Source of the DNA: Fimbriimonas planktonicus
GTDB taxonomy: Bacteria > Armatimonadota > Fimbriimonadia > Fimbriimonadales > Fimbriimonadaceae
DNA: 64,000 nt
Assembly: GCA_965234685.1 (NCBI GenBank)
Contig: OZ248539.1
Span: forward strand, 62,001-126,000
Direction of reading: 5' to 3'
The position numbers and the translations under genes are program-made. Of this stretch, positions 32,615 through 41,045 are shown piece by piece. The notes under the pieces are model-generated. The model saw only the letters and a list, made by a program, of their open reading frames with translations, did not search any database and had not been told where the DNA came from. The first letter of the stretch is position 1; every line of letters begins with the position of its first letter.

Positions 32615-33487
32615 TTATTTAGGTTCAAATGCGTGCGTTGAAACCGCGCCATCTTGGCAAACCCAAAGGTCGAACTTGCCCGTCGTGATCGCCGCGCCGA
32701 AGTCGCCGTCTTTGCGGAGGGCGAGGACCACGCAGCTCATAACGCAGGCGTTGGGGAGGCGGCGGATCATGTGCTGGATCACCTCATCGCAGGCTTCTTG
32801 GGCGGTCATGCCGGCTTCCATGTTGCGAGTGGCGCGGTAGGAGGCCATGGCTTTCCACAGCTCTTCGCCCAAACCGGTGGCACCTGCGCAGCCGATTTCG
32901 TCATCGGCGTAGAGTCCTGCCCCGAAAATCGGAGAGTCACCAACCCGGCCAGGAAGCTTCCAAGCGAGGCCGCTGGTGCTGCTGGCGGCGACGCAGTGGC
33001 CGTCGAGCAGCCCAAGCATCGTCACGGTATCGCCATGAAGATCGGACGTTGAGTGCATGTACTCGTCGGGAAAAACGCCCTCTCGCCACTTCTCATATTG
33101 TCGAGCAATCTCCTCGGTCACCAGGTTTCGAGGTGTGAACCCTTTGGAGATCGCAAATCGGCGGGCCTGCTCGCCCGCGAGAAGGTTGTGCGGAGTTTCT
33201 TCCAGCACTTTCTTGGCGACGGAGATGACCGGCACGATTCCTCGGACGGAGCAAACGCCGCCGCACTCGAGGTTCTCGCCGTCCATCATGGCGGCATCAA
33301 GCTCGATCTCGCCATCGGAGTTTGGCAGCGAGCCAAGGCCGATGGCGAGGAAGGTCGGGTCCATCTCGCAGACGGCGAGACCTTGTTCGATGCACTCCCG
33401 AAGATTTGCCCCGCCCTGGAAAGCGCGCCATGCCGTCTCAACCGCCGGTTTGCCCGGGGTTTCCCATGTGCCAAGAAATGTTGTCAT
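32615..33487 (-). CDS. Glycosylasparaginase / isoaspartyl peptidase family Ntn hydrolase
   Basis: 290 residues from the ATG at 33487. Ntn-hydrolase precursor that self-cleaves before its catalytic Thr: the cleavage site is HGDT-VTMLGLL, followed by AASSTSGLAWKLPGRVGDSPIFGAGLYADDEIGCAGATGLGE, the classic beta-subunit pattern of glycosylasparaginases (GTSTNGxxxKxPGRVGDSPIPGAG in the family). It cleaves the beta-N-acetylglucosaminyl-Asn or isoAsp bond. No signal peptide is visible, so it is probably cytosolic. Lies 10 bases after the AI-2E transporter gene. Confidence 0.92.
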   Translation of the reverse strand: MTTFLGTWETPGKPAVETAWRAFQGGANLRECIEQGLAVCEMDPTFLAIGLGSLPNSDGEIELDAAMMDGENLECGGVCSVRGIVPVISVAKKVLEETPHNLLAGEQARRFAISKGFTPRNLVTEEIARQYEKWREGVFPDEYMHSTSDLHGDTVTMLGLLDGHCVAASSTSGLAWKLPGRVGDSPIFGAGLYADDEIGCAGATGLGEELWKAMASYRATRNMEAGMTAQEACDEVIQHMIRRLPNACVMSCVVLALRKDGDFGAAITTGKFDLWVCQDGAVSTHAFEPK

Positions 33488-33497
33488 GCCGCGAATC

Positions 33498-34574
33498 CTA
33501 CTCGGATGCGGCGGTTTCTGGTGCGTCGGGCAGCTTGGTCTTCTCTCGGAGCGCCTCAATGACCACCAAGGTGATGGTGAGCAACATCGGGCCAGAGATG
33601 ACACCGATCGGTCCGAAGAAGAAAACGCCGCCAAGGATCGAGAAGAAGATCGGCAATGGGTGCAGGTTCGACCGTCCACCGATTAGGAACGGCTTGATGA
33701 CGTTGTCGATGTTGCTGACGAACATCGTGCCAAAGCCGAGAATGATTAGTGCCTCTTGGGTTTTGCCTTGGAAAAGCAACAGGAACGCGACCGGGAAATA
33801 CACCACGGGTGCGCCAAGGAGCGGAATGATGGCCATCACCGCCGAGAGCACAGTCAGAAGAAGCCAATTGGGCAATCCGACGTAGGCGTACGCGGCACCG
33901 ATGAGGCCGCCTTGCAGCATTGCCACGAGCACCGTCCCGTAGAAGACCGCCCAAACCGTATCGGTCAAACGCTGCAGCAGTCGCTCGGTCTGAGCATGTT
34001 CGAGGGGAATCAAGTCGAGGGCTCCCTCCTTGAGTTTCCAGCCGTCACGGAGCAAAAAGAACTGGGCCAAGATAGCGATGCCGAGGCTAAACAGTGTCAC
34101 GCCAAGGCTCTTCAGCACCCCGACAAGCGGGGCTTGCAAGCCGCTCACGATCTCCTTCTGGTTCTCTTGCCACGTTCGTTCGAGCGAGAAGGAGCTGGCC
34201 CCGACGCTGGCCTTGACCGAGGCAAGCTGTTGGTCGAGATTTTGTAGGGTGCGCTCGATACTTCTGGAAGAGCCGTCGGTTGCGCCGACACCCTCTGCCT
34301 GCGGACTGATACCAAGCAGAACAATGACAAACGGAAGGACAAAAACAAGGATCGTTACGAGGCAGGCCACAAGACCGGCGATGGTCTCTGCGCTCTTTTT
34401 GAATTTTCCTCGCTCGCAACCGTTACGGACCTTTTCGTAAAGCGGGGCAGTGAGGATGGTGAGGGCAGACGCCCAGAGCAGCGCAGAGACAAACGGCTGC
34501 ATCACCGAGGCGGCAAGGTAGGCGACCACGCCCACCATCGCGATGAACATCCAGTTTCGGAATTGGTTTGTCAT
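33498..34574 (-). CDS. AI-2E family transporter-like membrane protein
   Basis: 358 residues from ATG 34574. Seven or eight membrane segments in the AI-2E/PerM pattern, with an extended periplasmic loop (about 95-155), the family segment LIGAAYAYVGLPNWLLLTVLSAVMAIIPLLGAPVV and the C-terminal IKPFLIGGRSNLHPLPIFFSILGGVFFFGPIGVISGP. Members export AI-2 or act as ion antiporters; substrate unknown here. First gene of an operon with the glycosylasparaginase. Confidence 0.92.
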   Translation of the reverse strand: MTNQFRNWMFIAMVGVVAYLAASVMQPFVSALLWASALTILTAPLYEKVRNGCERGKFKKSAETIAGLVACLVTILVFVLPFVIVLLGISPQAEGVGATDGSSRSIERTLQNLDQQLASVKASVGASSFSLERTWQENQKEIVSGLQAPLVGVLKSLGVTLFSLGIAILAQFFLLRDGWKLKEGALDLIPLEHAQTERLLQRLTDTVWAVFYGTVLVAMLQGGLIGAAYAYVGLPNWLLLTVLSAVMAIIPLLGAPVVYFPVAFLLLFQGKTQEALIILGFGTMFVSNIDNVIKPFLIGGRSNLHPLPIFFSILGGVFFFGPIGVISGPMLLTITLVVIEALREKTKLPDAPETAASE

Positions 34575-34647
34575 TTCCACGCGTCCAACGAATGTACGCG
34601 ATTTGGGGTTGAGCTAGTCGGAAGAAACTAGGACCACGGACGGTGTG

Positions 34648-34680
34648 TGGCCCTCAAGCTCGATTAAATCTTGAGGGCCA
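34648..34680 (-). terminator. 11-bp hairpin after the barrel-protein gene
   Basis: TGGCCCTCAAG (34648-34658) pairs with CTTGAGGGCCA (34670-34680) around an 11-base loop, 10 bases after the stop of the 34691 gene. There is no T-run, so the terminator call is tentative. Confidence 0.5.
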
Positions 34681-34690
34681 AGTCGGCGAC

Positions 34691-35146
34691 TTACATTTTG
34701 AAACGGTAGCTGAAGCCTACGGTTGGGTTGACTTTGGCTTTGAACCCCTTCGCCAGCAAGATGCCCGTTCCCAGTCGGAACTCGAAGTTCTTACCAAGAT
34801 CGTAGACAAAGCCTTGCTCGATGAACAGGCCGTCCTTCTTTCGGTACTCGCGGTTTTGGCCGCGGACGTAGGAGACGCCGCCGAACGATTCGAAGCGTGG
34901 ACCTAAGAAGCCTTTCCAGTATCCGGTCGCGCCAACCTTTACGAACTCGGTTGACTTTTCGCCCTTTCCGAGAATGGTCGTGTAAAGACCTGCGTGGACG
35001 CCAACCGAACCGGATCGATACTCCAATCCGATCGAGGGAGATCGAAAGCCATGGAGATAGAGGGTCTTGTCCGACACTTCTTGGGCAAGCGCAATATGAG
35101 TAGTAAGGGCAACGAGTGCGACGGCGAGAATGTGCAGTTTCTTCAT
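34691..35146 (-). CDS. Small outer-membrane-barrel-like protein
   Basis: 151 residues. Signal peptide MKKLHILAVALVALTTHIALAQ, then eight or so short amphipathic strands (GLEYRSGSVGVHAGLYTTI, VKVGATGYWKGFLG, FEFRLGTGILLA) ending in VGFSYRFKM, a pattern of small eight-stranded barrels. Third gene of the TetR unit (25 bases after the DUF4386 gene), so its level is probably set by the TetR protein. Substrate or role unknown. Confidence 0.65.
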   Translation of the reverse strand: MKKLHILAVALVALTTHIALAQEVSDKTLYLHGFRSPSIGLEYRSGSVGVHAGLYTTILGKGEKSTEFVKVGATGYWKGFLGPRFESFGGVSYVRGQNREYRKKDGLFIEQGFVYDLGKNFEFRLGTGILLAKGFKAKVNPTVGFSYRFKM

Positions 35147-35171
35147 GATCGGTTTTTGGGGGTTTGAACGG

Positions 35172-35816
35172 TTAGCGGCGGAAAGCGAGGGCGATCAGCC
35201 AGAGTGACCAGACGAGGTAGGCAACTGCGTTCACAGCGCCTGCCGTAGGGAAGTTAAAGACTTCGAGAAGGCCAACGAGAATGCCAAGGCCAGAGACCAG
35301 GCCGATGATGGCGAGGATGCGAGCCTTGTCCCAGAGGGCATGGACAATCATCAACGTCCACAGACCGGTGAAAAGGTATCCGAACCACTCCCCGATGCCC
35401 ACGCCGAGCCATTGATGAAATATTTCAAATAGCTGGACCGTCTGCACCCGGGTGGCCGGAGAGTCCTGGTACTGGTGAGCCAAAGCAGGGACGATGAACA
35501 GCCAGCGGGACAGTCCGAGCGCTTGAACGATTCCGGCAAGGGCGCCAAAGATCCCGGCCAACTCGCTTGCTCCGCTCTGCTTGCTGATGCCAAAGCTGAC
35601 GGGAATGAACAGCAGAGCCGAAGCGAGCATTGACCACCAGAGAGGAATGAGCGTGGATTCGCTGCCAGCGAACCGAACGAGGATGTCGGCGCTTGGGGCG
35701 CGGAGAATGTTTGGATAGTCGAATCGTGAGCCCAAAAGACTGAAGGCCACGGTGAAGATGACGGGCACGGCGGCAATGCCTACGCGGTGCAAGGGATGAG
35801 GGGCAGTAGCGGTCAT
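35172..35816 (-). CDS. DUF4386-type membrane protein
   Basis: 214 residues, about six membrane helices. The arrangement FIVPALAHQYQDSPATRVQTVQLFEIFHQWLGVGIGEWFGYLFTGLWTLMI matches DUF4386 proteins, which are uncharacterised. Overlaps tetR by 4 bases and is therefore co-translated with it. Confidence 0.75.
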   Translation of the reverse strand: MTATAPHPLHRVGIAAVPVIFTVAFSLLGSRFDYPNILRAPSADILVRFAGSESTLIPLWWSMLASALLFIPVSFGISKQSGASELAGIFGALAGIVQALGLSRWLFIVPALAHQYQDSPATRVQTVQLFEIFHQWLGVGIGEWFGYLFTGLWTLMIVHALWDKARILAIIGLVSGLGILVGLLEVFNFPTAGAVNAVAYLVWSLWLIALAFRR

Positions 35817-36433
35817 GGACTTTCGGGATGGGGCGGTAGGTAAGGCTCAATCACGTGTCGAAGGAGCGCGAGCCCCTTTTCTTGCCAGCCTTCACCCTCA
35901 ACGGTTTGAAGAAGGCCAAGACCAGATTCGACGTACGAGATGTAGAACTCGCTGATGAGCCAGCAAAGGTGAGTGAGCCTCGAGAGTTCTTCTGGGTCCT
36001 CAATCGGCCGAAGCACGCCCGATGCGGCGAAGAACTGCAGTAGTCGTTCGAAGTTGCTGAACCCGCGGTGTCGAAGGTCTCGAAAGCTGGTTGCAAGTTC
36101 GGGATCTTCGATCAGCAAGGCGACAAGCTCGCGATAGAGGAAGCGGTATTTCCAGAGGATTTGGAAGTTCGCCTGCATCATCAACTCAAGATCGTCGATG
36201 TTCAGGGGGCGGTCGGATGGCGGCGCAAGGGCGGAGAGGACTTCAGCCTCGTTTTGGTCGAACAGCGCTCGGATGATTTGCTGCTTGCTTTTGTAGTGGT
36301 AGTACAGATTCCCGACGGAGAGTCCGGCTTCTGCGGCAACGTGGTTGGTTGAAACAGACGCCGTGCCGCTCGCATTGAACAACTGCAGGGCAGAGTCCAA
36401 GATTCGCTGTCGGGTCGATTCGGTTCGCTTCAT
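35813..36433 (-). CDS. TetR-family repressor
   Basis: 206 residues. The N-terminal helix-turn-helix is canonical: TRQRILDSALQLFNASGTASVSTNHVAAEAGLSVGNLYYHYKSKQQIIRALFD. The C-terminal ligand domain carries the WYxRYFLY-type segment (WKYRFLYRELVALL) of the subgroup with large hydrophobic ligands. First gene of the operon tetR-DUF4386-barrel. Two perfect palindromes lie just upstream (see those entries), so it almost certainly represses its own operon; the inducer is unknown. Confidence 0.93.
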   Translation of the reverse strand: MKRTESTRQRILDSALQLFNASGTASVSTNHVAAEAGLSVGNLYYHYKSKQQIIRALFDQNEAEVLSALAPPSDRPLNIDDLELMMQANFQILWKYRFLYRELVALLIEDPELATSFRDLRHRGFSNFERLLQFFAASGVLRPIEDPEELSRLTHLCWLISEFYISYVESGLGLLQTVEGEGWQEKGLALLRHVIEPYLPPHPESP

Positions 36434-36443
36434 GTCGATCAGT

Positions 36444-36461
36444 TTAGAGCATTTGCTCTAA
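36444..36461. promoter_or_regulatory. TetR operator O1 (18-bp palindrome)
   Basis: TTAGAGCA-TT-TGCTCTAA, perfectly symmetrical, 10 bases upstream of the tetR ATG. It overlaps the predicted transcription start. Confidence 0.8.
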
Positions 36462-36468
36462 CGAATTG

Positions 36469-36498
36469 ATATTAGAGTATTTACTCTAAGTTTGTCAA
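36469..36498 (-). promoter_or_regulatory. tetR operon promoter, TTGACA-18-TAATAT
   Basis: On the minus strand TTGACA (36498-36493) is a consensus -35, the spacer is 18 bases (36492-36475), and TAATAT (36474-36469) is the -10. The predicted +1 near 36462 leaves a 28-30 base leader. The spacer is almost filled by operator O2. Confidence 0.8.
36472..36489. promoter_or_regulatory. TetR operator O2 (18-bp palindrome)
   Basis: TTAGAGTA-TT-TACTCTAA, perfect and identical to O1 except for one symmetrical base pair. Its centre is 28 bp from O1. It occupies the promoter spacer and touches the -10. Confidence 0.8.
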
Positions 36499-36505
36499 CC
36501 CACGC

Positions 36506-36540
36506 AAAAAAAGTCCCGTCCAAATAATTTCGGACGGGAC
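36506..36540 (-). terminator. Intrinsic terminator of the GT4-GH130 operon
   Basis: GTCCCGTCC (36513-36521) and GGACGGGAC (36532-36540) form a 9-bp stem with a 10-base loop, followed on the minus strand by seven Ts (complement of 36506-36512). It lies 20 bases after the GH130 stop and only 8 bases from the tetR -35. Confidence 0.9.
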
Positions 36541-36560
36541 GAGTTGAACCTAGACGAGGG

Positions 36561-37550
36561 CTAGGATCGCTCGGCGACTTGTCCGGCGATGCCGAGGAGG
36601 TCGGTGGAGCCGTCGGTCTCGAGGAAGTCCAGCATTTTGGCGATGCTGGCGGTGGCGAGACAGATGACGGTATCAGCGGCGCCGTAATAGAAGTTCACCG
36701 TGTCGTTGTCGGCGTCCACCGTATATCCGCACGGGAAAACTGCGTTCGGCACGTCGCCATCTTTCTCGTAGGGAGCCTCCGGACCAAATATCCATTCCTT
36801 TCCGCGGCTCAGGCAGATTTCAGGATGATCAATGTCAAACAGAGCCAGGCCAAGTCGGTAGATCGAACCGGAGGCATGGCGACGAACACCGTGGTAGATC
36901 ACGAGCCAGCCTTTATCGGTTCGAATTGGCGGAGGGGAGAGGCCAATCTTGTTGGCGTCCCACCACGCACCTCGACGAGCCGGGAGTAGAACCACGTGAC
37001 CGCCCCAGTTGCGCAAATCCGGGGAGAACGAAATCCACATGTTCGATCCCATTTCCGTGGTCGGGCGATGGATTAGGGCGTACTCGCCGTTGAATTTGCA
37101 CGGGAAGATGGCTGCGTCTTTGTCATCGGCTTGCATCACCAGACCGAATCGCTCGAAAGTCTTGAAGTCCTTCGTTGAGGCGATGGCAACGCCAGGTCCA
37201 GACTTTCCGAAGGCGGTGTAAGCGATGAGATACTCGCCGGTATCCGGCATGAAGGTGATGCGAGGGTCTTCGATGCCCCACATTTCTTCCGGATGGTTTT
37301 CCGGGTCGGGGGAGAAGGTTGGCTCAGGATCAATGACCCAGCCGTCAACGCCGTTGGCCGAACGAGCGGCGCAGAAGTGGGAGATTCCGCGCCGATCCTC
37401 AACTCGACATAGCAAAAGGGTGGTTCCATCAGCCAATCGCGTTGCACCGGCGTTGAAGACGGTGTGAACGGGATAGGGCCAATCAGCGGCAGTAAGAATG
37501 GGATTCTTGACATTGCGAGTCAAGAGTTCCAAGTATTTAGTTGATTTCAA
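36561..37550 (-). CDS. GH130-family glycosidase or phosphorylase
   Basis: 329 residues. A five-bladed propeller of the GH130 kind: PVHTVFNAGATRLADGTTLLLCRVED, MWGIEDPRITFM (with the conserved E-D-P-R-I that includes the catalytic Asp), NGEYALIHRP, WWDANKIGLSPPPIRTDKGWLVIYHGV (phosphate- or nucleophile-water side) and DVPNAVFPCGYTVD. GH130 enzymes phosphorolyse or hydrolyse beta-mannosides. It overlaps the upstream GT4 gene by 14 bases; the pair may make and trim the same mannose-containing glycan. Phosphorylase versus hydrolase cannot be decided by eye. Confidence 0.88.
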   Translation of the reverse strand: MKSTKYLELLTRNVKNPILTAADWPYPVHTVFNAGATRLADGTTLLLCRVEDRRGISHFCAARSANGVDGWVIDPEPTFSPDPENHPEEMWGIEDPRITFMPDTGEYLIAYTAFGKSGPGVAIASTKDFKTFERFGLVMQADDKDAAIFPCKFNGEYALIHRPTTEMGSNMWISFSPDLRNWGGHVVLLPARRGAWWDANKIGLSPPPIRTDKGWLVIYHGVRRHASGSIYRLGLALFDIDHPEICLSRGKEWIFGPEAPYEKDGDVPNAVFPCGYTVDADNDTVNFYYGAADTVICLATASIAKMLDFLETDGSTDLLGIAGQVAERS

Positions 37551-39846
37551 ACGTTTCCTTTCGGACCGGGGAAGAGATTGGATTTTGCCGAGCTAGTTGA
37601 ATCTCGGTGAGGGCGCAGAGCCAGGCAAGCGTCGATTCGGCGCCTTGATTGCGGTTGATGCGCGTGACGTGTAGGCCATCGTGGCATCCTCCGGAACTTG
37701 GCTCTGCAACCGAAATCTGAAGCAGGTTTCGGCCAAGGAACCATGAAAATGCCCGGCCAGACTCTTCGAGCCAGATTGGATTGCCAGAAACTCGGTGAGC
37801 CGCTAAGCATGCGGAAACGGTCGACCAGGCTTCGATCGGTTGCTGGTCGAAGAAACTGCGCTCATCGCCATAGGAGAATCCTTTGCTGGAAATTGGGGCG
37901 AATACGCCGCCGGCGGCCGTTTGGAGCGCCATGAGCCAAGAGAGAGATTTGAGGCCAGTCTCGAGTAAGTTTGAGTTTCCGAGGCGATCGCCTGCGATGA
38001 TGAGAGCTTGCGGAATGCGCGCGTTCGCGTAGGTTAGTTTTGGTTCGAACCATGGCCACGGTTCGGTTGCGTAGTTTTCATACTGAAGAACTAGCCGGTC
38101 GGCCAACTTGCCAAGGTAGGTGATCATCGACGCGTTTTTCGGGAAGCGCTGAAGATATTCGTCGGCCGCGATCACCCCGTATGCCCACGTCCGCAGGCTG
38201 GTGGTCTCGAGAAGTGCGGGCGCAGCGCGTTCGTAAAGCTCCTTTGCGACCTCTCGGCGGCTGATGTCTTGTGTGCGGTTGGCGCAGGCGGCAAGTGACC
38301 AGAGCGCGCGACCCTGAGAGTCTTCGGAACCCGTCGCCTCAAGCCAGTCGCGACTGTAACTCATGAAGTTTCGAAATCGCCCAGTTCCTTGGTTGAAGGC
38401 ATCAAGTACGAAGCTGAGGTAGCGACTCTGGAGTTGGCTTTGCTCGGGGGTGAGTCTCCCTATGCCTTCAAGTTGCACAGTTAGAAGAAGAGCTCTGGCG
38501 TTATCGTCGACGCAGTACCCCTCAGATCGGTTCGGAGTCGTGAACGTTGCATGCTGAATGATCCCGGTGTCGTCGGAGATCTCTTGCAAGTGCGTCAAGC
38601 TGATTGGCGGAAGGGTGTCGGTGATGCGGAAGATTGGCACCATGGCGGCGGATATGGATTTGAGTCGAGCCGCACTTTCGCGTTTTGCCTCGTTGAAGCT
38701 AGCCAGATACCGCATTCCAACGTTCGGCCAACCCATCTGGCTACCTTGTTCAGCGGCACGCCGCCCCATGTCGGCGCGTTCCTTCGGATTTGATTCGAGG
38801 TGCAGGATCGCGTTCGCGAGGGCTTCCGAGTTCCGGAAGGGCACGAGGACGCCCCTACCGTCGGCAAGAAGCTCCTCGGCGTAGCAATACGGAGTTGAGA
38901 TGACCGCTTTGCCGGCGGCGAAAGAGTAAGCCAAGGTTCCCGAGGTTATCTGTTTGGGGTTGAGATACGGCGTGACATAGTAGTCCATCGCACCGAGGTA
39001 TTGCGCTAGTTCTTCGGACGAGACGAAGCGGTCGACAAAGCGAACGCCATGCTCAATGCCCAAGTCCTTCGTCATCTGAACCAAGCTTTCTCGATACCCT
39101 TCGCCGGTTGATGCGGCGATATTGGGGTGGGTTGCGCCGACAACGACGTAAACAGCATCTGGGTGCTTGGCAAGGATCGGCACCATCGCCTGGATCATGA
39201 ACTGAATTCCCTTGTCGGGCGACAGTAGACCAAAGGTCAGAATCATTGGGCCCTTGATGCCTAAAGTATCTCGGAAGTTGGCGCCGGTTGTTAGGTCAAC
39301 GACCGGGATACCATGCGGAATCAGGTCGATTTTGCAAGGCGGCACTTGGTGTACGTGGTGGAGGAATCCGACGGCCCGTTGGCTCATCACGACAACCCGC
39401 TCCGATAAGCCGAGTAGCTCGTCCATGACCCGCTTTTGAGCCGGGGATGGATTCTCAAGCACGGTGTGAAGGGTGGTGACGACGGGCATTTTGACCTCGC
39501 GCACGAGGTTCATCAAGTAGGAGCCAGCTTCGCCGCCGAAGATGCCGTACTCGTGTTGAACGGACAGGATGTCGTAGCCGGCCTGGTTCACAAGATCGGC
39601 CGTTTGTCGGTACGCCGGGAGGTCAGATTCAGAAATTTGGAATCGAACGCCTTTCGGGTACGGAATGCCAGTTCGGTCGATCATTGCGATCGACTCGACG
39701 GTTAGGCCGAGGTCCAAATCGCATAGCGCCTTGGATAGGTCTGCGGTGAACGTGGCGATGCCACATTTTCGGGGAAGGCAAGTACCCAAAAGCGCAATCT
39801 TTTGGATCGTCTTTGGGGAAGAAGAGAATCGAGGCAGACTAACCAT
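37537..39846 (-). CDS. Two-domain protein: GT4 glycosyltransferase plus alpha/alpha-toroid
   Basis: 769 residues. Residues 15-400 are a GT-B glycosyltransferase: TCLPRKCGIATFTADL at the acceptor side, LTFGLLSPDKGIQFMIQAM and the variant donor motif YLNPKQITSGTLAYSFAAGKAVISTPY. Residues ~430-750 form an all-helical (alpha/alpha)6-like domain with repeated S/A-W-L-x-A-L-Q motifs (LSWLMALQTAAGGVFAP, TLAWLCALTEIQLA), as in glycan-processing toroids. Such GT-toroid proteins are often paired with GH130, as here. No signal peptide. It probably elongates or remodels a mannose-type polymer; inference from pairing. Confidence 0.85.
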   Translation of the reverse strand: MVSLPRFSSSPKTIQKIALLGTCLPRKCGIATFTADLSKALCDLDLGLTVESIAMIDRTGIPYPKGVRFQISESDLPAYRQTADLVNQAGYDILSVQHEYGIFGGEAGSYLMNLVREVKMPVVTTLHTVLENPSPAQKRVMDELLGLSERVVVMSQRAVGFLHHVHQVPPCKIDLIPHGIPVVDLTTGANFRDTLGIKGPMILTFGLLSPDKGIQFMIQAMVPILAKHPDAVYVVVGATHPNIAASTGEGYRESLVQMTKDLGIEHGVRFVDRFVSSEELAQYLGAMDYYVTPYLNPKQITSGTLAYSFAAGKAVISTPYCYAEELLADGRGVLVPFRNSEALANAILHLESNPKERADMGRRAAEQGSQMGWPNVGMRYLASFNEAKRESAARLKSISAAMVPIFRITDTLPPISLTHLQEISDDTGIIQHATFTTPNRSEGYCVDDNARALLLTVQLEGIGRLTPEQSQLQSRYLSFVLDAFNQGTGRFRNFMSYSRDWLEATGSEDSQGRALWSLAACANRTQDISRREVAKELYERAAPALLETTSLRTWAYGVIAADEYLQRFPKNASMITYLGKLADRLVLQYENYATEPWPWFEPKLTYANARIPQALIIAGDRLGNSNLLETGLKSLSWLMALQTAAGGVFAPISSKGFSYGDERSFFDQQPIEAWSTVSACLAAHRVSGNPIWLEESGRAFSWFLGRNLLQISVAEPSSGGCHDGLHVTRINRNQGAESTLAWLCALTEIQLARQNPISSPVRKETFEIN

Positions 39847-39917
39847 ATATCAAAGTACCCAGTAATCCGTTTGACTACTAGGGACTAATGGTTTAGTCTG
39901 CCATCGATCAATTCGAA

Positions 39918-40949
39918 TTACAGTTTCATACGCCGAACTCGGTTAAATGGATCACCTTCTCCGCCATTTCCGTCGGCAAGGTACAAGAAGCCGTTATTTA
40001 AGTCGAGGCCGATGCCTTCGATGTAGAAGAAGCGAGCTGCGGTTCCAACCCCTTCGGCATAGCCAGCGGTTCCGTCTCCCGCAATCGTTTCAACCGTCGA
40101 ACCGTTGATTCGCCGGATGGTGTGGTTCATGGAGTCGGAAACGTAAATCAAGTCGGTTAGCGGATCCCGCTTCACATCCTGCAAGTTATTGAAGGTCGCA
40201 GCGGTTCGGTTTCCATTTGCCGAGCCCACGGCGCCCGTACCTGCGAAGGTCGTTACTACGCCTGACAAGGTCACTCGTCGGATTCGATTGTTCGACTGAT
40301 CTGCCACCAGCAGATCTCCGTTTGACATTTGCGTGAGACCGTACGGTCGGTTGAACAGCGCTCCGGTGCCGTTTCCATCGCTAAAGCCTGCGGTTCCAGG
40401 CAGCCCGGCAATCTGCGTGACGGCTCCGGTGGATGGGTTGAGAATGGCAATGGTTTGAATCGTCAAGTTGGCGAGTGCGAGTCGACCATCGGTGAGGGCG
40501 GTGATTCCGCGGGGGCGGCCGATGTTCCGCACGACGACGGTAGCGGCACCGGTGGCCTTATTTACTCGCCAGATCGTGCCGGTATTAGCGTTCCGTTCAC
40601 CAGTGTCATTGGCGTCGGTTTGAACGTAAAGCGTTCCGTCGGGCGCGATCGTGATTCCGAATGGGCGCGAGAAGTTCGCGGCGGACACGAGGGTTGTGAC
40701 CTGTCCATTCCGAATTTTGCGTACGCGGTCGTTGTCGTAATCACTCACGTACACCGAGCCATCGCTGTCTACGGCGACGTTTACGGGGTTGTTGAAGGTT
40801 GCGGTAGCGATGGGACCATCAACCGCGCCAGACGTGCCGGAACCGGCGACCAATAACGTTTGGAGGGCGACCACCGCATCGGAGTTCCCCATGCAACCAA
40901 CGAGAGCGAGGCCTAAACCGCCAACGAATGCCAAGTGCAATCTACGCAT
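39918..40949 (-). CDS. NHL-repeat lipoprotein
   Basis: 343 residues. The lipobox LALVGC at the end of the signal peptide (Cys 19) marks a lipoprotein. About six NHL blades follow, with the recurrent pattern F-N-x-P-x-x-V-A-V-D-x-x-G-x-V-Y-V-S-D (blades near 52, 95, 140, 205, 258, 305). NHL propellers bind proteins or glycans; no catalytic site expected. A TTGACC-17-TAAACT promoter ends 6 bases before the ATG. Confidence 0.85.
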   Translation of the reverse strand: MRRLHLAFVGGLGLALVGCMGNSDAVVALQTLLVAGSGTSGAVDGPIATATFNNPVNVAVDSDGSVYVSDYDNDRVRKIRNGQVTTLVSAANFSRPFGITIAPDGTLYVQTDANDTGERNANTGTIWRVNKATGAATVVVRNIGRPRGITALTDGRLALANLTIQTIAILNPSTGAVTQIAGLPGTAGFSDGNGTGALFNRPYGLTQMSNGDLLVADQSNNRIRRVTLSGVVTTFAGTGAVGSANGNRTAATFNNLQDVKRDPLTDLIYVSDSMNHTIRRINGSTVETIAGDGTAGYAEGVGTAARFFYIEGIGLDLNNGFLYLADGNGGEGDPFNRVRRMKL

Positions 40950-40955
40950 TCGCTC

Positions 40956-40984
40956 AGTTTATAAGCTTATGGCGTTGAGGTCAA
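40956..40984 (-). promoter_or_regulatory. Promoter TTGACC-17-TAAACT, leaderless
   Basis: On the minus strand TTGACC (40984-40979) and TAAACT (40961-40956) are 17 bases apart and the -10 ends 6 bases before the ATG at 40949. This is the most complete of the leaderless-type promoters in the window. Confidence 0.55.
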
Positions 40985-41010
40985 TCCAGAAGAATCGAAG
41001 CTAAATATTT

Positions 41011-41040
41011 CTGGCCGAACGCGGTGTCGCGTTCGGCCAG
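41011..41040 (-). terminator. 13-bp hairpin terminator of the dehydratase gene
   Basis: CTGGCCGAACGCG (41011-41023) pairs with CGCGTTCGGCCAG (41028-41040) across a GTGT loop, directly after the stop at 41046. On the minus strand it is followed by AAATATTTAGC, a weak but A/T-rich tail. Confidence 0.75.
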
Positions 41041-41045
41041 GTGGA

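Noticed and set aside
39835..39900. CAGACTA / TAGTCTG inverted repeat upstream of the GT4-toroid gene
   Set aside because: Seven bases per arm separated by more than 50 bases is easily due to chance; no promoter fits it.
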